DNA from: Epiperipatus broadwayi
Taxonomy: Eukaryota; Onychophora; Udeonychophora; Euonychophora; Peripatidae
Direction of reading: 5' to 3'
NCBI GenBank assembly: GCA_028023455.1
Contig: JAQFVV010000517.1
Span: 126,001-190,000, forward strand
Length of the DNA: 64,000 nt
The notes under the pieces are model-generated. The model was not told the DNA's origin. It did no database searches and saw only the letters and a list, made by a program, of their open reading frames with translations. How positions within the stretch are numbered: the stretch's first letter is position 1; each line of letters opens with the position of its first letter. Made by a program: the position numbers and the translations under genes. Below are positions 11,341-24,572 of this stretch, one piece after another.

Positions 11341-14300
11341 TATATATTATAATGATCCGGAGAAATTGGCTTAATGTGATCTGCACTACAGCGTGCCATC
11401 TAGGCGTTTGAACCTAGAAAAAATTATAAAGTAGGCAGATACGTAAGTCAAAAAAAACTTTTTTTTTAATTTTAATAAATATATTTTGATATCCGGTCAT
11501 TAGCCCAAGTCACTAGCTCATTGGAATAGCAGAGATTTATATTCATAAAAAAAATTCTTATCTAAGAATAATTTAAAAAAAGAATAAAATAAGCCACTGC
11601 AAGTAATTAACATACAAACATTTATTTACGCACATATATATATAGGTGGGGTGATTTTAAATGTAAGATCGTATATTCGTGAGTCAAAAAATTAAAACAA
11701 AAAAAAAAAAACGAGTAATCAAAATAGATTTTTTAAAATAAAATTGAAGTTAAATTTTTTTAGATTTTAACATTAATATTTTTATTATTTTTAAATTCTA
11801 TTTTAAATAGATCGACAGATGGATATAAATTTATTTTGATGTCGAGATAGATAGTCTAATAGTTTTTTTTCCTTAAAACTATCAAAACATTCATTCAATC
11901 TCAGACTAAAGTTTGTGCACATTGTATATAGTGCAATCAATAATAGAAGATGTAAAATCAGGAATGGATTGGGGTGATTATTTGAAGGAAATGTAGGTCT
12001 AGATCAGGAAAGTTGTCTGATAAGGAATCATGTATATATTTTTAAAGGTGTCGATGGGGAAAGTTCTGATCTTTAAATCCCTGTCCATAGAGTAGGAGGG
12101 GTCAATGGTGAGGAAATAATCTGTGAATTTTCAATGATATGTGTCTTTGGGGCATGTCAGTTGGGACTTGCTGTTAAAACATTAATTATATCTTTATCTC
12201 TCACTAACTACACAACCACAAAACAAATATGAAATTAAATCCTTTAAATTAAAATAAGGAATTTAAACATAGTTTAATATTTATCCATCAGATCTAAACT
12301 TTAAATTTAATACATTTTAGTTAAAAATAATAACACAAAAAAAATAACTGAAATGATTGTAAACATCTACATAAAAAATATCAATAATTGAATTTGATTC
12401 TTTAAGTCAGATAAGAGCTTATTTTCAGTTATTAATTACTTGAATTTTAGGAAAGTTATTAGATAGATAAATAGTTCATATTACGGATTTAATAGATTGA
12501 GAAGTCCATCTTCGTGATCACTTTCGTAGATTTTGTCCTCTTGAAATAAATGATTTGATGCATTTGGTCAGGAACTGTCATCCAGAGGCTCAGTGGTTGT
12601 CGGAAAATTAAATTTATTGAATTAATGTGAAAATCTGCAATATAGCTATTATAATGATCTATTCGAGTCAGCTCTAAGATAACAATTATCAAATAATTTG
12701 GTTTTATATTTTATTAGTCTCTTATCATGAGATCTTAAGATTCAATGAGCAAGATTATAATCCATTCGTGTTTCAGTTACGTCGTGTGTATTTTCGTGTC
12801 CCCATTGGTCATTTAATTCTTGTATTCTCTTATCTGACATTTAATTTATTTTACATGCCTCAGAGGTAGTTTGTTTTGAAAATCATTTAATTAATAAGAA
12901 ATCATTTATTCTCTAAGACTATAGAAATCAACATTATTTCTATTTTAAAATATCAATCTTTATATCTTTACTTTTACAAAAAAAATTATTCAAATATTTT
13001 TATTTTTAAAATTTAAAGTGTATCATGATCTATATATATTAAAATTTTAAATGAGTTGTTTTTTTTTTTTTAATAAATCAATTTTATTTAGATCTTTATT
13101 TATAAAAAATGTGGTATATTTAAATATATATAATTTAACATTATTATTTTAGTATATTTATTTTAGATTTTAATTTGATTTTATAATTTAAATTTACAAT
13201 TTAATTTTTATAATATTATAAGTTTACATTTTAATTAAGTTCGCACAGATTTGTTTAAAAATGTTGAGTATAGATCGGTTACATAGATTCCACGGTCAAA
13301 AACATTTCAAAATAAACATAAATGATCAAAATACAAAATCATTGATACCATCAATTGCAGAGGGAAATTTATAAGTAACCCAATAGCATTCATCATAAGA
13401 TTCTTGCATTAACACCAATAACTTAAAAGACATCTGAATAAATACATTTTAGATATTCACCATAAGGTATCAGTATTTACTGAATGTCTATATATATTTT
13501 GATTGAATATGAAAACCAAAAACATAATCAACCGGTAACGAATTCATGCAAGCGTCTATACCCAACTTAAATTTAATGCATCTTTATTTAGAGTGTTGAG
13601 TATGAATAGACTACACAGATTTGCATTTGAAAAGAAAATATTCAATCCTTGTTTAATATTAGGCCAAAAATTCACAGTCAAACCAAACTTCAATCCATCT
13701 GACATATCGATGTGTTCAATGTAATATGAATATGGCAGCACAATTAGGTTAAGAGAAGAAACTGCTTCTCGTCAGATAGGAATATTACATCTATCTGACA
13801 ATGAGAGCGATAAAAAAAACTCCAAAGAAGGAACTGTTGTCTCCATCTTATAATTCCTCCCATAGGCAAAACAAGTGTGTGTGGCATATAATAGCGATTC
13901 TGCCCATAGCGAATCTTGTACTATATCTACTAATTACACCAATATATCCAATCCATTGACCTAATTCAACTACGAAATGAATAACCTAAGATTACCCTCC
14001 CCTAATATAACTTTACAAATCTATATAGCCATTCATGCCCGACTTAAGTTTAATATTTATATAACTAGTTTAATGAAAAACAGAAATCATAATAAAACTT
14101 AAAGAACAAATAAATAAATAAATGGAAATGATTTTACAAAAGAAATACATTAAATAAAATTATAACTAATTAATAAATAACATTGGTCAGATAGGATTCT
14201 ATTTCTTAATTATTTTAAATACAGAAAGTTTTTAATTTAATGTTCATTAATTATAAAGTTCTTACGGTTTAAAACAGTTCATCTTTATCTGTTGCTTGCC

Positions 14301-15003
14301 ATTTGAACATGAATTCCCATGCCGTCCAAAAAAGATTGGTATTCTGTTGGCCGTTTTATTTATTCATCTGGAGGTTTTTTACTCCAGCTGGTCCTCAATG
14401 TAGAAAACAATAGTTCATTTCTCTTTCTTCCTAGCAGAACTGAAGAAATTGAACAGTGTGTATTTTCAATCCCTTCTCCTTTAACTCCGCACTAACACAT
14501 ATTGGTCCACTCGTAATAACCAACTAACTCTTTTATTTTCAAACCTTTCCTTTTATAATAATTTAGTGAATTAACTCAACATTGTGTCATGATGGTGAAA
14601 ACCTTTTTGTTGAGGTCCGATTTCACGATGGATTTCTTTCATTTGCTAAAAGTTTCTATTGTTTTCCTATATCTGATGCTTATACATTTAAATGCCCAAA
14701 GGCTAGTTTACTAATTAAAATAATCATTTCCATTTTACAAAAGATTAATTAATTTGTTTTCAAACTTAAAAATATATTTTTATCTCTAAATCTTTTCTGA
14801 AAATTTAGTTTTAAACTACTCTTTTTTTAATAAAGTTTTATTTTAATAATTATTTATCTGTGCGATTTTATATATATGCGAGTTTAAGATGATTTTTTAA
14901 TTTTCAGTTTTTAATTCTTAAAAAAGAAATTTTTATTGGCGAACTTTTTTTTTTATATGTTTACTAATAAAAAATAATGTAACGTACGTATGTGCCCATT
15001 ACA
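11341..15003. repeat. duplicated segment, copy 1 (3.66 kb)
   Basis: The first 300 bases (11341-11644) match 15719-16020, and 13131-15003 matches 16021-17909, in the same order and orientation. By eye, identity looks above 90% over long runs. Between the two matching blocks this copy has 1.49 kb (11645-13130) that copy 2 lacks. Open frames in this copy (for example 13556-13741 minus) are interrupted in copy 2, so I see no conserved protein. A stem TCAGATAG/CTATCTGA (about 13774-13800) is present here and partly kept in copy 2. Confidence 0.85.
11645..13130. other. 1.49 kb block present only in duplication copy 1
   Basis: AT-rich, no protein or terminal repeats recognised. Both junctions fall in ATATATATA-like sequence (ends of 11644 and about 13120-13130). 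That fits a deletion in copy 2 by slippage or microhomology at TA tracts better than a transposon insertion in copy 1, though insertion is not excluded. Confidence 0.6.
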
Positions 15004-15718
15004 TATCAGTAAACATGCTTAAAAAAATGAACAAAAAAAATATTTTACTTAGGATTAGTAATTATGGTACACGATTAACAAAATTTACAAAACATTCGGT
15101 TAGTATAAAGACTAAATACAAAAAAAAATGTTGACTATCCTTTTCCTAAGGACCATCCACATCTACACCTCCTCCCCACAAGAGTTCTATTATTATTTTT
15201 TTATACATTTTATTTTTACACACGGCATGACAAGCAAGTTATTTAAATTATTTATTTAAGAAGGTTGCATTGAACTAAATACATTTTGAAAGATAATGGA
15301 TTTATACGTGTATATTTGCAGCACAATTATAAATACCACCAACTTATTTATGACTGATTAAAATGATTAAATAGGATTACACTGAAGTAAATTCCCAACG
15401 GTACTCATCGTAAGGTACCACATTTCGATCATAAACTTACATGGCTGTGTGCGCCTATACACGTTAAAGCATAATATATATCAACAAAGAAAAAAAACAT
15501 TTATTGCAACCTTTTGACTTTTTTTTTTAACAAAAATTAGTTTTAAAATTATTTATACTTTCTTGTGTTTAATATATATGTGCAATTTCTTCTGGAAGTG
15601 CTTTTATAAGATTTAAAGTATACGACTTTATGTAACAGGTAAAAATATTTCATTTTGAAAAAGAAATTTACTCAGGGCCTTGGTAGTTTATTAAAGATCG
15701 GCCCCAAGTTGTGTAGCC
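15004..15718. other. spacer between the duplicated copies
   Basis: About 715 bases of AT-rich single-copy sequence joining the end of copy 1 to the start of copy 2. No gene seen. The pyrimidine-rich patch near 15155-15195 has no clear function. Confidence 0.5.
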
Positions 15719-17907
15719 AGTTATAATGATCTGGAGAAAGAGAGCTTACCATAATCTGCACTACAGGGTGCCATCTAGGCATTTGAACCTAGAAAAATTT
15801 ATAAAGTAGGCAGATACATAAGTCAAAAAAAAAACTTTTTTTTTATTTTAATAAATATATTTTGATATACAGTCATTAGCCCAAGTCACTAGCTCATTGG
15901 AATAGTAGAGATTTATATTCATAAAAAAAGTTTTTATCTAAAAATAATTTAAAAAAAGAATAAAATAAGCCACTGCCAGTAATTAACATACAAACATTTA
16001 TTTACGCACATATATATATAAAATTTAATATTATTATTTTAGTGTATTTATTTTAGATTTTAATTTGATTTTATAATTTAAATTTACATTTTAATTTTTA
16101 TAATATTATAAGTTTAAAATTTTAATTAAGTTCACACAGATTTGTTTAAAAATGTTGAGTATAGATCGGTTACATAGATTCCATGGTCAAAAACATTATA
16201 AAATAAACATAAACGATCAAAATACAAAATCATTGATACCGGCAATTGCAAAGAGGGAAATTTATAAGTAACCCAATAGCATTCATCATAAGATGCTTGC
16301 ATTAACACCAATAACTTAAAAGACATCTGAATAAATACATTTTAGATACTCACCATAAGGTATCAGTATTTACCGAATGTATATATATATATTGATCGAA
16401 TATGAAAACCAAAAACATAATCAACCGGTAATGAACCCATGCAAGCGTCTATACCCAACTTAAATTTAATGCATCTTTATTTAGAGTGTCCAGTATGAAT
16501 AGACTACATAGATTTGCATTTGAAAAGAAAATATTCAATCCTTGTTTAACCTTAGGTCAAAGGTTCGCAGTCAAACCAAACTTCAATCCATCTGACATAT
16601 ATCAATGTGTTCAATGTAATACTAATATGGCAGCACAATTAGGTTAAGAGAAAAAACTGCTTCTCATCAGATGGAAATATTACATCTATCTGATGATGAG
16701 AGCAATAAAAAAAAACTCCATAGGAAGGAACTGCGGTCTCCATCTTATAATTCCTTCCATAGGCAAAATGATTGTGTGCGGCGTATAATAGCGATTCTGC
16801 CCATAGCGAATCTCGTACTACATCTACTAATTACACCAATATATCCAATCCATTGACCTAATTCAACTATGAAACAAATAACCTAACATTACCCTTTCCT
16901 AATATAACTTTACAAATCTATATAGCCATTCACGCCCAACTTAAGTTTAATATTTATATAACTAGTTTAATGAAAAACAGAAATCATAATAAAACTTAAA
17001 GAACAAATAAATAAATAAATGGAAATGATTTTGCAAAAGAAATACATTAAATAAAATTATAACTAATTAATAAATAATGTTGGTCAGATAGGATTCTATT
17101 TCTAAATTATTTTAAATACGGAAAGTTTTTAATTTAATGTTCATTAATTACAAAGTTCTTACGGTTTAAAACAGTTCATCTTTATCTGTTGCTTGCCATT
17201 TAAACATGAATTTCCATGCCATCCAAAAAATATTGGTATTCTGATGGCCATTTTATTTATTCATCTGGATGTTTTTTACTCCTGCTGGTCTTCAATGTAG
17301 AAAACGATAGTTCATTTCTCTTTCTTCCTAGCAGAACTGAAGGTATTGAGGGATTGAAGAGTGCATCTTTTCAATCCCTTCTCCTTTAACTCCGCACTAA
17401 CCCATATCTATCCACTCGTAATAACCAACTAACTTTTTTATTTTCAAACCTTTCCTTTTATGATAATTTTGTGGATTAACTCAACATTACATCATGATGG
17501 TGAAAACCTTTTCATTGAGATCCAATTTCCCAATGGATTTCTTTCATTTGCTAAACGTTTCTATTGTCATCCTATCTGACCGATGCTTATACATTTGAAT
17601 GCCCAAAGGCTAGTTTACAAATTAAAATAATCATTTTCATTTTACAAAAGATTAATTAATTTGTTTTCAAACTTAAACATATATTTTTATCTCTAAATCT
17701 TTTCTGAAAATTTAGTTTTAAACTACTCTTTTTTTAATAAAGTTTTATTTTAATAATTATTTTTCTGTGCGATTTTATATATATGTGAGTTTAAGATGAT
17801 TTTTTAATTTTCAGTTTTTAATTCTTAAAAAAGAAATTTTTATTGGTGAACTTTTTTATTATATGTTTATTAATAAAAAAATAATATAATGTACGTATGT
17901 GCCTGTT

Positions 17908-17909
<2 letters not shown>
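15719..17909. repeat. duplicated segment, copy 2 (2.19 kb)
   Basis: Tandem-orientation copy of 11341-15003 without its middle 1.49 kb; the join at about 16020 lies in ATATATATA. It ends at GTATGTGCCTGTTACA, exactly where the (TA)n array before the RTE element begins, whereas copy 1 continues at that point with unrelated unique sequence. Scattered substitutions and one- or few-base indels separate the copies. Confidence 0.85.

Positions 17910-17968
<59 letters not shown>
17910..17968. repeat. (TA)n microsatellite before RTE copy 1
   Basis: About 59 bases of pure AT dinucleotide between duplication copy 2 and the 5' end of the RTE-type LINE. Confidence 0.95.
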
Positions 17969-17971
<3 letters not shown>

Positions 17972-20900
17972 TGCAGAAAGGAGTTTGCTATTAACTGAAA
18001 GGAGACCCTTTGATTCCTCTTGGAGGCCTTAAAGGAACTGAGCAGGGCAAATTCCTAATGTCCACTCCATACGTTCTTGTCGTTGCAGCTGTTATTACTA
18101 TGTGATTATTCAAATAGTATACAAACATGGATGGGCTGCTCACCAACACGCATTAGCCAGCGTGGTGAGTTTATTGGCTTTTTACCTCTGAGTTTAAGAT
18201 TAAGAAACACCATGGTCTTTCTTCTCAGTGCCTGATAAGGCAGAATGAATGTTTGTGTAAATGATAAATATTTTTCCAATACATATATACAATTATGACA
18301 GACAAAAATAAAGCATGGCCCTTATTCCCAGGAGGCTGTAAAGTCACCAACCAAGGCAGCGGTTGGTGGCCGAAGGTGGAGGGTGCTAAGAATCCCCTGA
18401 TTGCAGACCCAGGCTGCCATTTGATGACGACTTTTTATTTAGGTACTTACAACTGCAGATCACTTTCAAGTGAAGGAAGATTGCAAGAATTAGAAGAACT
18501 GTCTTATATTAAATGGGACATTATTGGACTTTGTGAAGTTAGAAGAAAGGAGAAGAAACAATTGATTTCAAAAGTGGACATATACTCTATTATAAAGGCA
18601 CACCTATTGGAAATACAAGTGGAGTAGGATTCATTATAAATAAAAAGTGGAAGAACAATATTGTGGAGATTGATGGTGTATCAGACAGAGTGGCAAGATT
18701 AGTTATACAACTTAATAGCAGATACCAAATGCAGATAATTCAGGTTTATGCCCCAACAAGTTCTCATAGTGATGAAGTAGTAGAAATTTTTATATGGATG
18801 TACAAAAGGCTTTTGATCAGAGTAAACAACATTTTAAAATTGTTATGGGAGACTTTAATGCTAGAATTGGTAAACAAATGAAAGATGAAATGCTGTAGGT
18901 AATTTTGGTTATGGTAATAGAAATGAGAGAGGACATAGACTTGTGGAGTTTGCAGAAAAAGAAAAACTTTATATTATGAATTCTTTTTTTGAGAAAAATG
19001 TTAAAAGGAAATGGACATGGAAGCATCCAAATGAAGGTACAGCAGAATTGGATTATATTTTGACTAACAGAAAATACATATTTTAAGATTGTAATGTTCT
19101 TAATAAATTTAACACAGGAAGTGATCATCGATTAGTAAGGTGTAAGTTACATGTTAATGTAAAACTAGAGAGACAAAATTATTAAGAAAAACAATATTTA
19201 CAGTTGATATTCCTAATCTTCAGAAACATTCTAATGAATTTAAATTAGAACTTACAAATAGGTTTCAAGTGTTAGGAGATTTTGAACATGATTCAGATTT
19301 GAATGAAATTAATATGAAAATAACTGATACACTTTTAAAAACTGCAACAAAGATAGCTGGTAGAAAAAGCAGCAATTGACCAATAAAATTTCTACTGAGA
19401 CTAGAGAATTTATGAAGAAAAGAAGGAATATGAAGATATACAAAAATGATGCATTAAAAAGAATTGAATATCTCGAATTTTGTAAAATGGTGTGGAAAAG
19501 AGTTGAAAATGATATAAGAAAGTATAACTGTGAACTAGCAAGAAAAGCTGTAGAAGAAAATAAAAGTCTCAAGAATGTAAAACAACATTTTGGTATTGGT
19601 AGGAAATTTATACTGCAATAAGAAAAAAGATGGAATTATTACTAAAAAGAGAGATGACATCATGAAATTGGTAGAAGATTTTTATCAAGAATTATATAGT
19701 AATAAAGAACAAGTACTCCTATATCTATTACATCTTCCAATTGTCCAGAATTTTAAATGAAGAAGTGAGACATGCAATTAAATGTATGAAGAAAGGAAAG
19801 GCTCCAGGAAATGATGGAATTATAATTGATATATTAAAAGAAGCAGGTGAAGAAATAGAAACAATTTTAGCAAAGTTATATACCAAATGTCTAAATGATA
19901 AAGATGTACCGGAAGATTGGAAGAATGCAGTAATAATATTAATATTTAAAAAAGGTGATAAAGAAGATATTAGAAATTACAGACCTATCACCTTTTATCA
20001 GTTTTATATAAAATTTTTACCAAGATAATTACAACTCTCTACAGAGAACTTTGGATTTCCACCAACCAAGAGAACAAGCTGGATTTAAAAGTGGTTTTAG
20101 TACAATAGATCATATCCAGGTATTGAGAGAAGTCATAGAAAGGACAAACGAATATGAGTTGTCATTATGTTTTGGATTTGTAGATTATGAAAAGGCATTC
20201 GATTCTATACACATTTCTTCAGTGATTAAAGCATTGGATCATCAAGGTATAGATCCAGGATATTGTCATATTTTAAAGAATATTTATAAAAATGCAACAG
20301 CAACAATTAGATTACATAATGATACTGAAAAAATCAACATTGAGAAAGGTGTAAGACAAGGTGACTCCATATCTCCAAACTCTTTACAGCATGCTGCAAA
20401 AGTATTTTGTGGATTAAAATGGGAAACTAAAGGAGTGAAAGTAAATGGAGAGTATTTAAGTCATTTAGATTTCGCAGATGATGTAGTTGTTTTTGCAAAA
20501 ATGCTTCAGAGCTGCAGGAAATGTTGCAGGAGTTAGCAGATGAAAGTAGAAAAGTAGGACTAAAGATAAATGTTAAAAAGACTAAAGTAATGTTTAATCG
20601 ATTTGCTCAAAATATGAAAATAAAGATTGATTATGAAGAATTAGAAGAAGTTAACAGTTACAAATACCTTGGTCAGATTATTAATACAGATGGAAACATA
20701 ATGGAGGAAATTAATCATAGAATTAAACTTGATTGGATTGCTTTTGGTAGAAATAACTTGATACTAAAAGGAAATATGCCTATGTGTTTGAAAAGGATGG
20801 TTTTAACAAATGTGTTTTACCAGTTCTTACTTATGGATCTGAGACTTGGACACTTAATAGAAGAGCAAACAGAGACTTCAGACCACTCAAAGGAGTATGG

Positions 20901-21233
20901 AGAGATGTATGTTGGGAGTAACAAGAAGAGATCGAAAATGCAATGTATGGGTAAGACAACAAACAGGTGTTACTGACCTTATTGAAAAAATTAAAAGATT
21001 GAATGGAGTTGGGCTGGACATATTGCTAGAAGAGATGATAATAGATGGACAATTGAAATTTTAAACTGGATTCCAAGAGATTGTAAAAGACCCAGAAAGA
21101 GACCACATGTGAGATGGATGGATGAAATAAGAAAATGTGCAGGGGTGTTGTGGAGAAGAGAAGCTAAAGATCAGAGAAGATGGATTAAACTTAGAGAGAC
21201 CTTCATCCTGCAGTGGATTGATAATGGTTGATG

Positions 21234-21236
<3 letters not shown>
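17969..21236 (+). mobile_element. RTE-clade non-LTR retrotransposon, near full length (copy 1)
   Basis: A roughly 3.27 kb element lies between two (TA)n arrays. A leader (17969-18290) is shared in decayed form by the copy at 31.9 kb, which supports a true 5' end near 17969. It is followed by apurinic endonuclease and reverse transcriptase regions, a conserved C-terminal tail, and the 3' end TGGTTGATGAT running into (TA)n. RTE elements are typically about 3.2 kb, encode endonuclease plus reverse transcriptase, and end in a short tandem repeat; all are seen here. Several frameshifts and stops make it non-autonomous now. Confidence 0.9.
18295..21231 (+). pseudogene. RTE ORF: endonuclease/reverse transcriptase polyprotein, broken
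   Basis: The protein would nick target DNA and reverse-transcribe its own RNA. Endonuclease landmarks: TYNCRSL and IKWDIIGLCEVRR (18441-18560), GHILYYKG after a frameshift near 18565, IIQVYAPTS (18737-18765), GDFNARIG (18847-18873) and GSDHRLVR (19118-19141). Reverse transcriptase landmarks: KGKAPGNDG (19795-19821), motif A FVDYEKAFDS (20177-20206), motif B RQGDSISP (20354-20377), motif C FADD (20471-20482, both aspartates kept). The tail shows WAGHIARRDDNRWT (about 21009-21053) and WRREAKDQRRW (21151-21183), typical of RTE C-termini. Frameshifts or stops interrupt the frame near 18565, 18785-18895, 19085, 19380, 19620, 20030, 20510 and 20800-20990. The catalytic core is well kept, so this copy is fairly young. 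Confidence 0.9.

Positions 21237-21301
<65 letters not shown>
21236..21301. repeat. (TA)n microsatellite, tail of RTE copy 1
   Basis: About 66 bases of AT dinucleotide with one phase slip (near 21269), directly following the LINE 3' terminus TGATGAT. The RTE copy ending at 50320 has the same transition. Confidence 0.95.
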
Positions 21302-21304
<3 letters not shown>

Positions 21305-23923
21305 GAATCTGAATGGGCAAAGGAATTGAGATGTTTGTTTCTGATTGAATAGTTATATTATATTAAAAAATGAAATAGCCTTAGAATTTTAAAATTTTTG
21401 TGGAAATTGTTAAGTTATATATGGATTGATATGAGTTGATTGAATTTATAAGTATTATTATTATTATTGTGGTTAATGGGGTATTTAATGTGAGAAAGAG
21501 GAATTGTTTATTAATGGAATTGATATATTTTGTAGAATATGAAGTTATTTTATATTAGTGTAGTATTGGTTGAATGGTTTAAAATCTTATTCTTTAATAT
21601 TATCTTTGTAACAATTAATAGATTTAATTATATTTAGTTAAGATAGTTTAATATTTAGGTTGAGAAATGTATGATTATGTCTGATATTTTATTTATTTTC
21701 ATCTTTTAATAAAAAAAATAGTAATGTAATAAAAATATTTAAATTACAGTAATTATCTTAAATATTTTTACAAATATATATTTTTTAATGATTAATAGAT
21801 AGTTGAATAATGAATTATTTTTAAATTAAATAAATTATTAATATTTTTGTTTAATAATTAATAATATTTTTTTTTCAAGTTTTAAAAGTATTTATTTTAT
21901 TATTATTTTTGTCTTGATTTAATAGAGTGATTTTTTTAGAAAATATTTTTTTGAATATGTAATTAGTTAGATAGAAAAGAAGTGTGGGAGTAATTTGAAG
22001 GGAAATGATTTTAAAAGAGATATTTAAAAAGATAGTAAATTTATTATGTATTAGTTGTAGCCAGTAAATAGTGACTCATTATTGTGAAAATTAAAGCCAG
22101 TTGCTTAAGTCAAATTCATTTTAAAAAGGCTTTGGAGTAAAATTTTGAAAGAATCTTAAGAAATTTATTATGGGAAAAGTTAATTAGGATGCAATTCTAA
22201 ATTTAAAAAAAAAGGTACATTAGTTTACTTTGCTCTCCTTGATTTAAACATTTTGAATTAACCACTTCATAACTATTGCTCTTTTAAAAATGTATGTTGA
22301 TAACATCCAGTCTACATTACTTCATTTAATTGTCATTTTAAATAAGAATAAATTGCATGAATATTATTATTGCATCATTAACCAACATGTGTCTTTTAAT
22401 ATATCTGGAAAATGCATGCAAAACTATTTTACACAATATATTTTAATTTTTCACTATTTTTCGCGATATGTTTTTGTGAGGATTAAACATAAAATTAAGG
22501 ATATGCGTATTTTGATAAATCATGCCATGTTTAAATTCATCGTAAAGAGATGACAGTATTTATTTATCTGGTATTTCTGGAAATAATATGTATTTTAAAT
22601 GAAGGAAATAAAATGTGAGTTACTTCAAATTAAGTATTTGCTTAAATTGAATGGAAGGATAGAAATGCTGGTAATTATTGTTCTCTTCGATAAAGACGGA
22701 ATATAAAACAAAGTATTATTAATTGTGGAATTACTAATGAATCATGGTATCTTAATTGACAATATTTAAAAATAAACCTTGCGTATAATAAATTATAAAG
22801 TGTCAAATGCTATTCAAAAAAACTACAAAGAATAATTGCGTACTTAATTTAAAATTGCCATGGAGTCAGTGAAATAACTCCTGTTCAACAGTAGCTAAAA
22901 TTGTCATATTTTCATCATAATAAAAGAAAAATTGATTCCGTATATGTGATATGGTAAACTCAAATAGCTCAGCTATGAATATTGGAGGTGCTAGGTCATA
23001 TTTAATTTATTATATTTTTTAGTTGTCCTGCAGAAATTCATTTTTATGTTTAAATTCAGTTTGGAATGTGTCCCATATTGTTTCATAAACCTGGAGCAGA
23101 GCTTTGCAAGTGAACTTTTATTTTAAGTTACAAAACAAATAACTTTTGTTTCTTTATTATTTTTATTGATTGTCATTATTAACATATATTATAGATAGAT
23201 AGACTTACTTATTATTGTTTTATTTATAATTTGGGTTATTTTGACCTTCTAGATCATGTCTGAAGCATATACAAATGAGGAATACACTGGTAAAAATTGA
23301 TTTTGTACAAATATGTCTTATTGTTATTTTATGAAGGTAAAAGAAAGAAATACTTTTTTTTAATATATTATTAGAGAGGTTTATATTTATTTTGTATACT
23401 TTATTATCTCAAAGTGAGAATTTTTTTTTTTTTTAAATCAAGGAATGAATAATAGAAATAGTTTGCTAGATATGCAAGAAAGTTTTTTCATAATAATTAT
23501 AACTATTAAATTTTAAAAGTAACTTAAAGTTTGTTCTGAATTAAAAGTTATACCTTAATGCAATATTTATTTACCATGTTGCCTGCATAGTGTGTAATTT
23601 AGAGTTAATTTTATATATACTTTTATTCATGGGTGTATGTCTGTTTTGCACAATTATGACATTTGTTTGATAAAGTTCAGTTTGTGAATAAATTTATGTA
23701 TAAATTTCAGATGCTGTTGTATTCTACTGAGTTGAATGGATTAGTATGTTATCTGTATGTATTTATCTGCCAGCGTGTATTTATAATGTTTGATATTTAG
23801 AAAAGCTTTGAGAATGGAAAGAAATCTGATTGTGTCATAATGTTTGTAGGGATAAAACATTTTGCTTATTTAGTATATGTTAATAATTTTCCATGAGTAG
23901 AGCCTAGTTATTATTATATGCAT
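21302..23923. other. AT-rich intergenic stretch, no gene seen
   Basis: About 2.6 kb. The longest open frame (22290-22553, plus, 87 codons) has no recognisable motif and starts in unremarkable context; I treat it as chance. No repeat boundaries were recognised. Confidence 0.55.
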
Positions 23924-24140
23924 ATGATTAAATGATATTTTTTGAAGTTAAGTGATGTTTTCTTAGAGCCCTGGTGATGAGGAAGAAGTCCCCACCAATA
24001 GTGTATTTAGAAGTAGATGAGTTATTGTTGAAGTATGATTAAATGATGTTTAGGAAGTGACGTTTTTCTTATATTCTTGGTGAAGAGGAAAGGTTCCCCA
24101 CCAACAGTGTATTTAGAATCAGATGAATTATTGTAGAAGT
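23924..24140. repeat. tandem duplication, two units of about 110 bp
   Basis: Unit 1 (23924-24034) and unit 2 (24035-24140) both begin ATGATTAAATGAT and contain GTGTATTTAGAA and AGATGARTTATTGT in order, with about 80-85% identity by eye and small indels. No coding content is seen. Confidence 0.8.
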
Positions 24141-24431
24141 GTTCATTAAGAGTTTATCTGCTCTTCATGTAGATTTCCCATATAATGTATAGTCTGTATA
24201 ATCATGAAAATATAGCTCTGTGTTAATTAATATGTGGCCAGATAAATTGTTAAATTAATTCTTGATGTAATATTAGTGTCTTGTTTTACTGATGAATTAC
24301 GACATTGTCCGAAATAAAATAATTGTATGATATTTTCTTAATGAATGGAGAGTTTGTAGAAATGATTATTTTATATTACTGCTGCTTGAAATTACACACA
24401 CACGCGTAATATAAATAATATCGCATATATA

Positions 24432-24570
24432 ATGTATAGAGTTATTGAAATTAAAATGAGAAATAAATGTTTTGAAATACATTACATTCATTTAAATAGA
24501 AGTATAAAGTTATTGAGATTAAAATGGGAAATAAATATTTTAAAATACAGTGTATTTATTTAAATAAAGG
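24432..24570. repeat. tandem repeat, two units of about 69 bp
   Basis: Two adjacent units (about 24432-24500 and 24501-24570) share GTATARAGTTATTGARATTAAAATG followed by GAAATAAAT and a TTTAAATA end. A third partial match, TTACTTAAATAAAGG, lies at 24939-24953 beyond the inverted repeat, as if the inverted repeat had inserted within the array. Confidence 0.65.
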
Positions 24571-24572
24571 TT

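Noticed and set aside
18817-19128. Minus-strand open frame over the RTE endonuclease region
   Set aside because: Shadow of the plus-strand LINE coding sequence.
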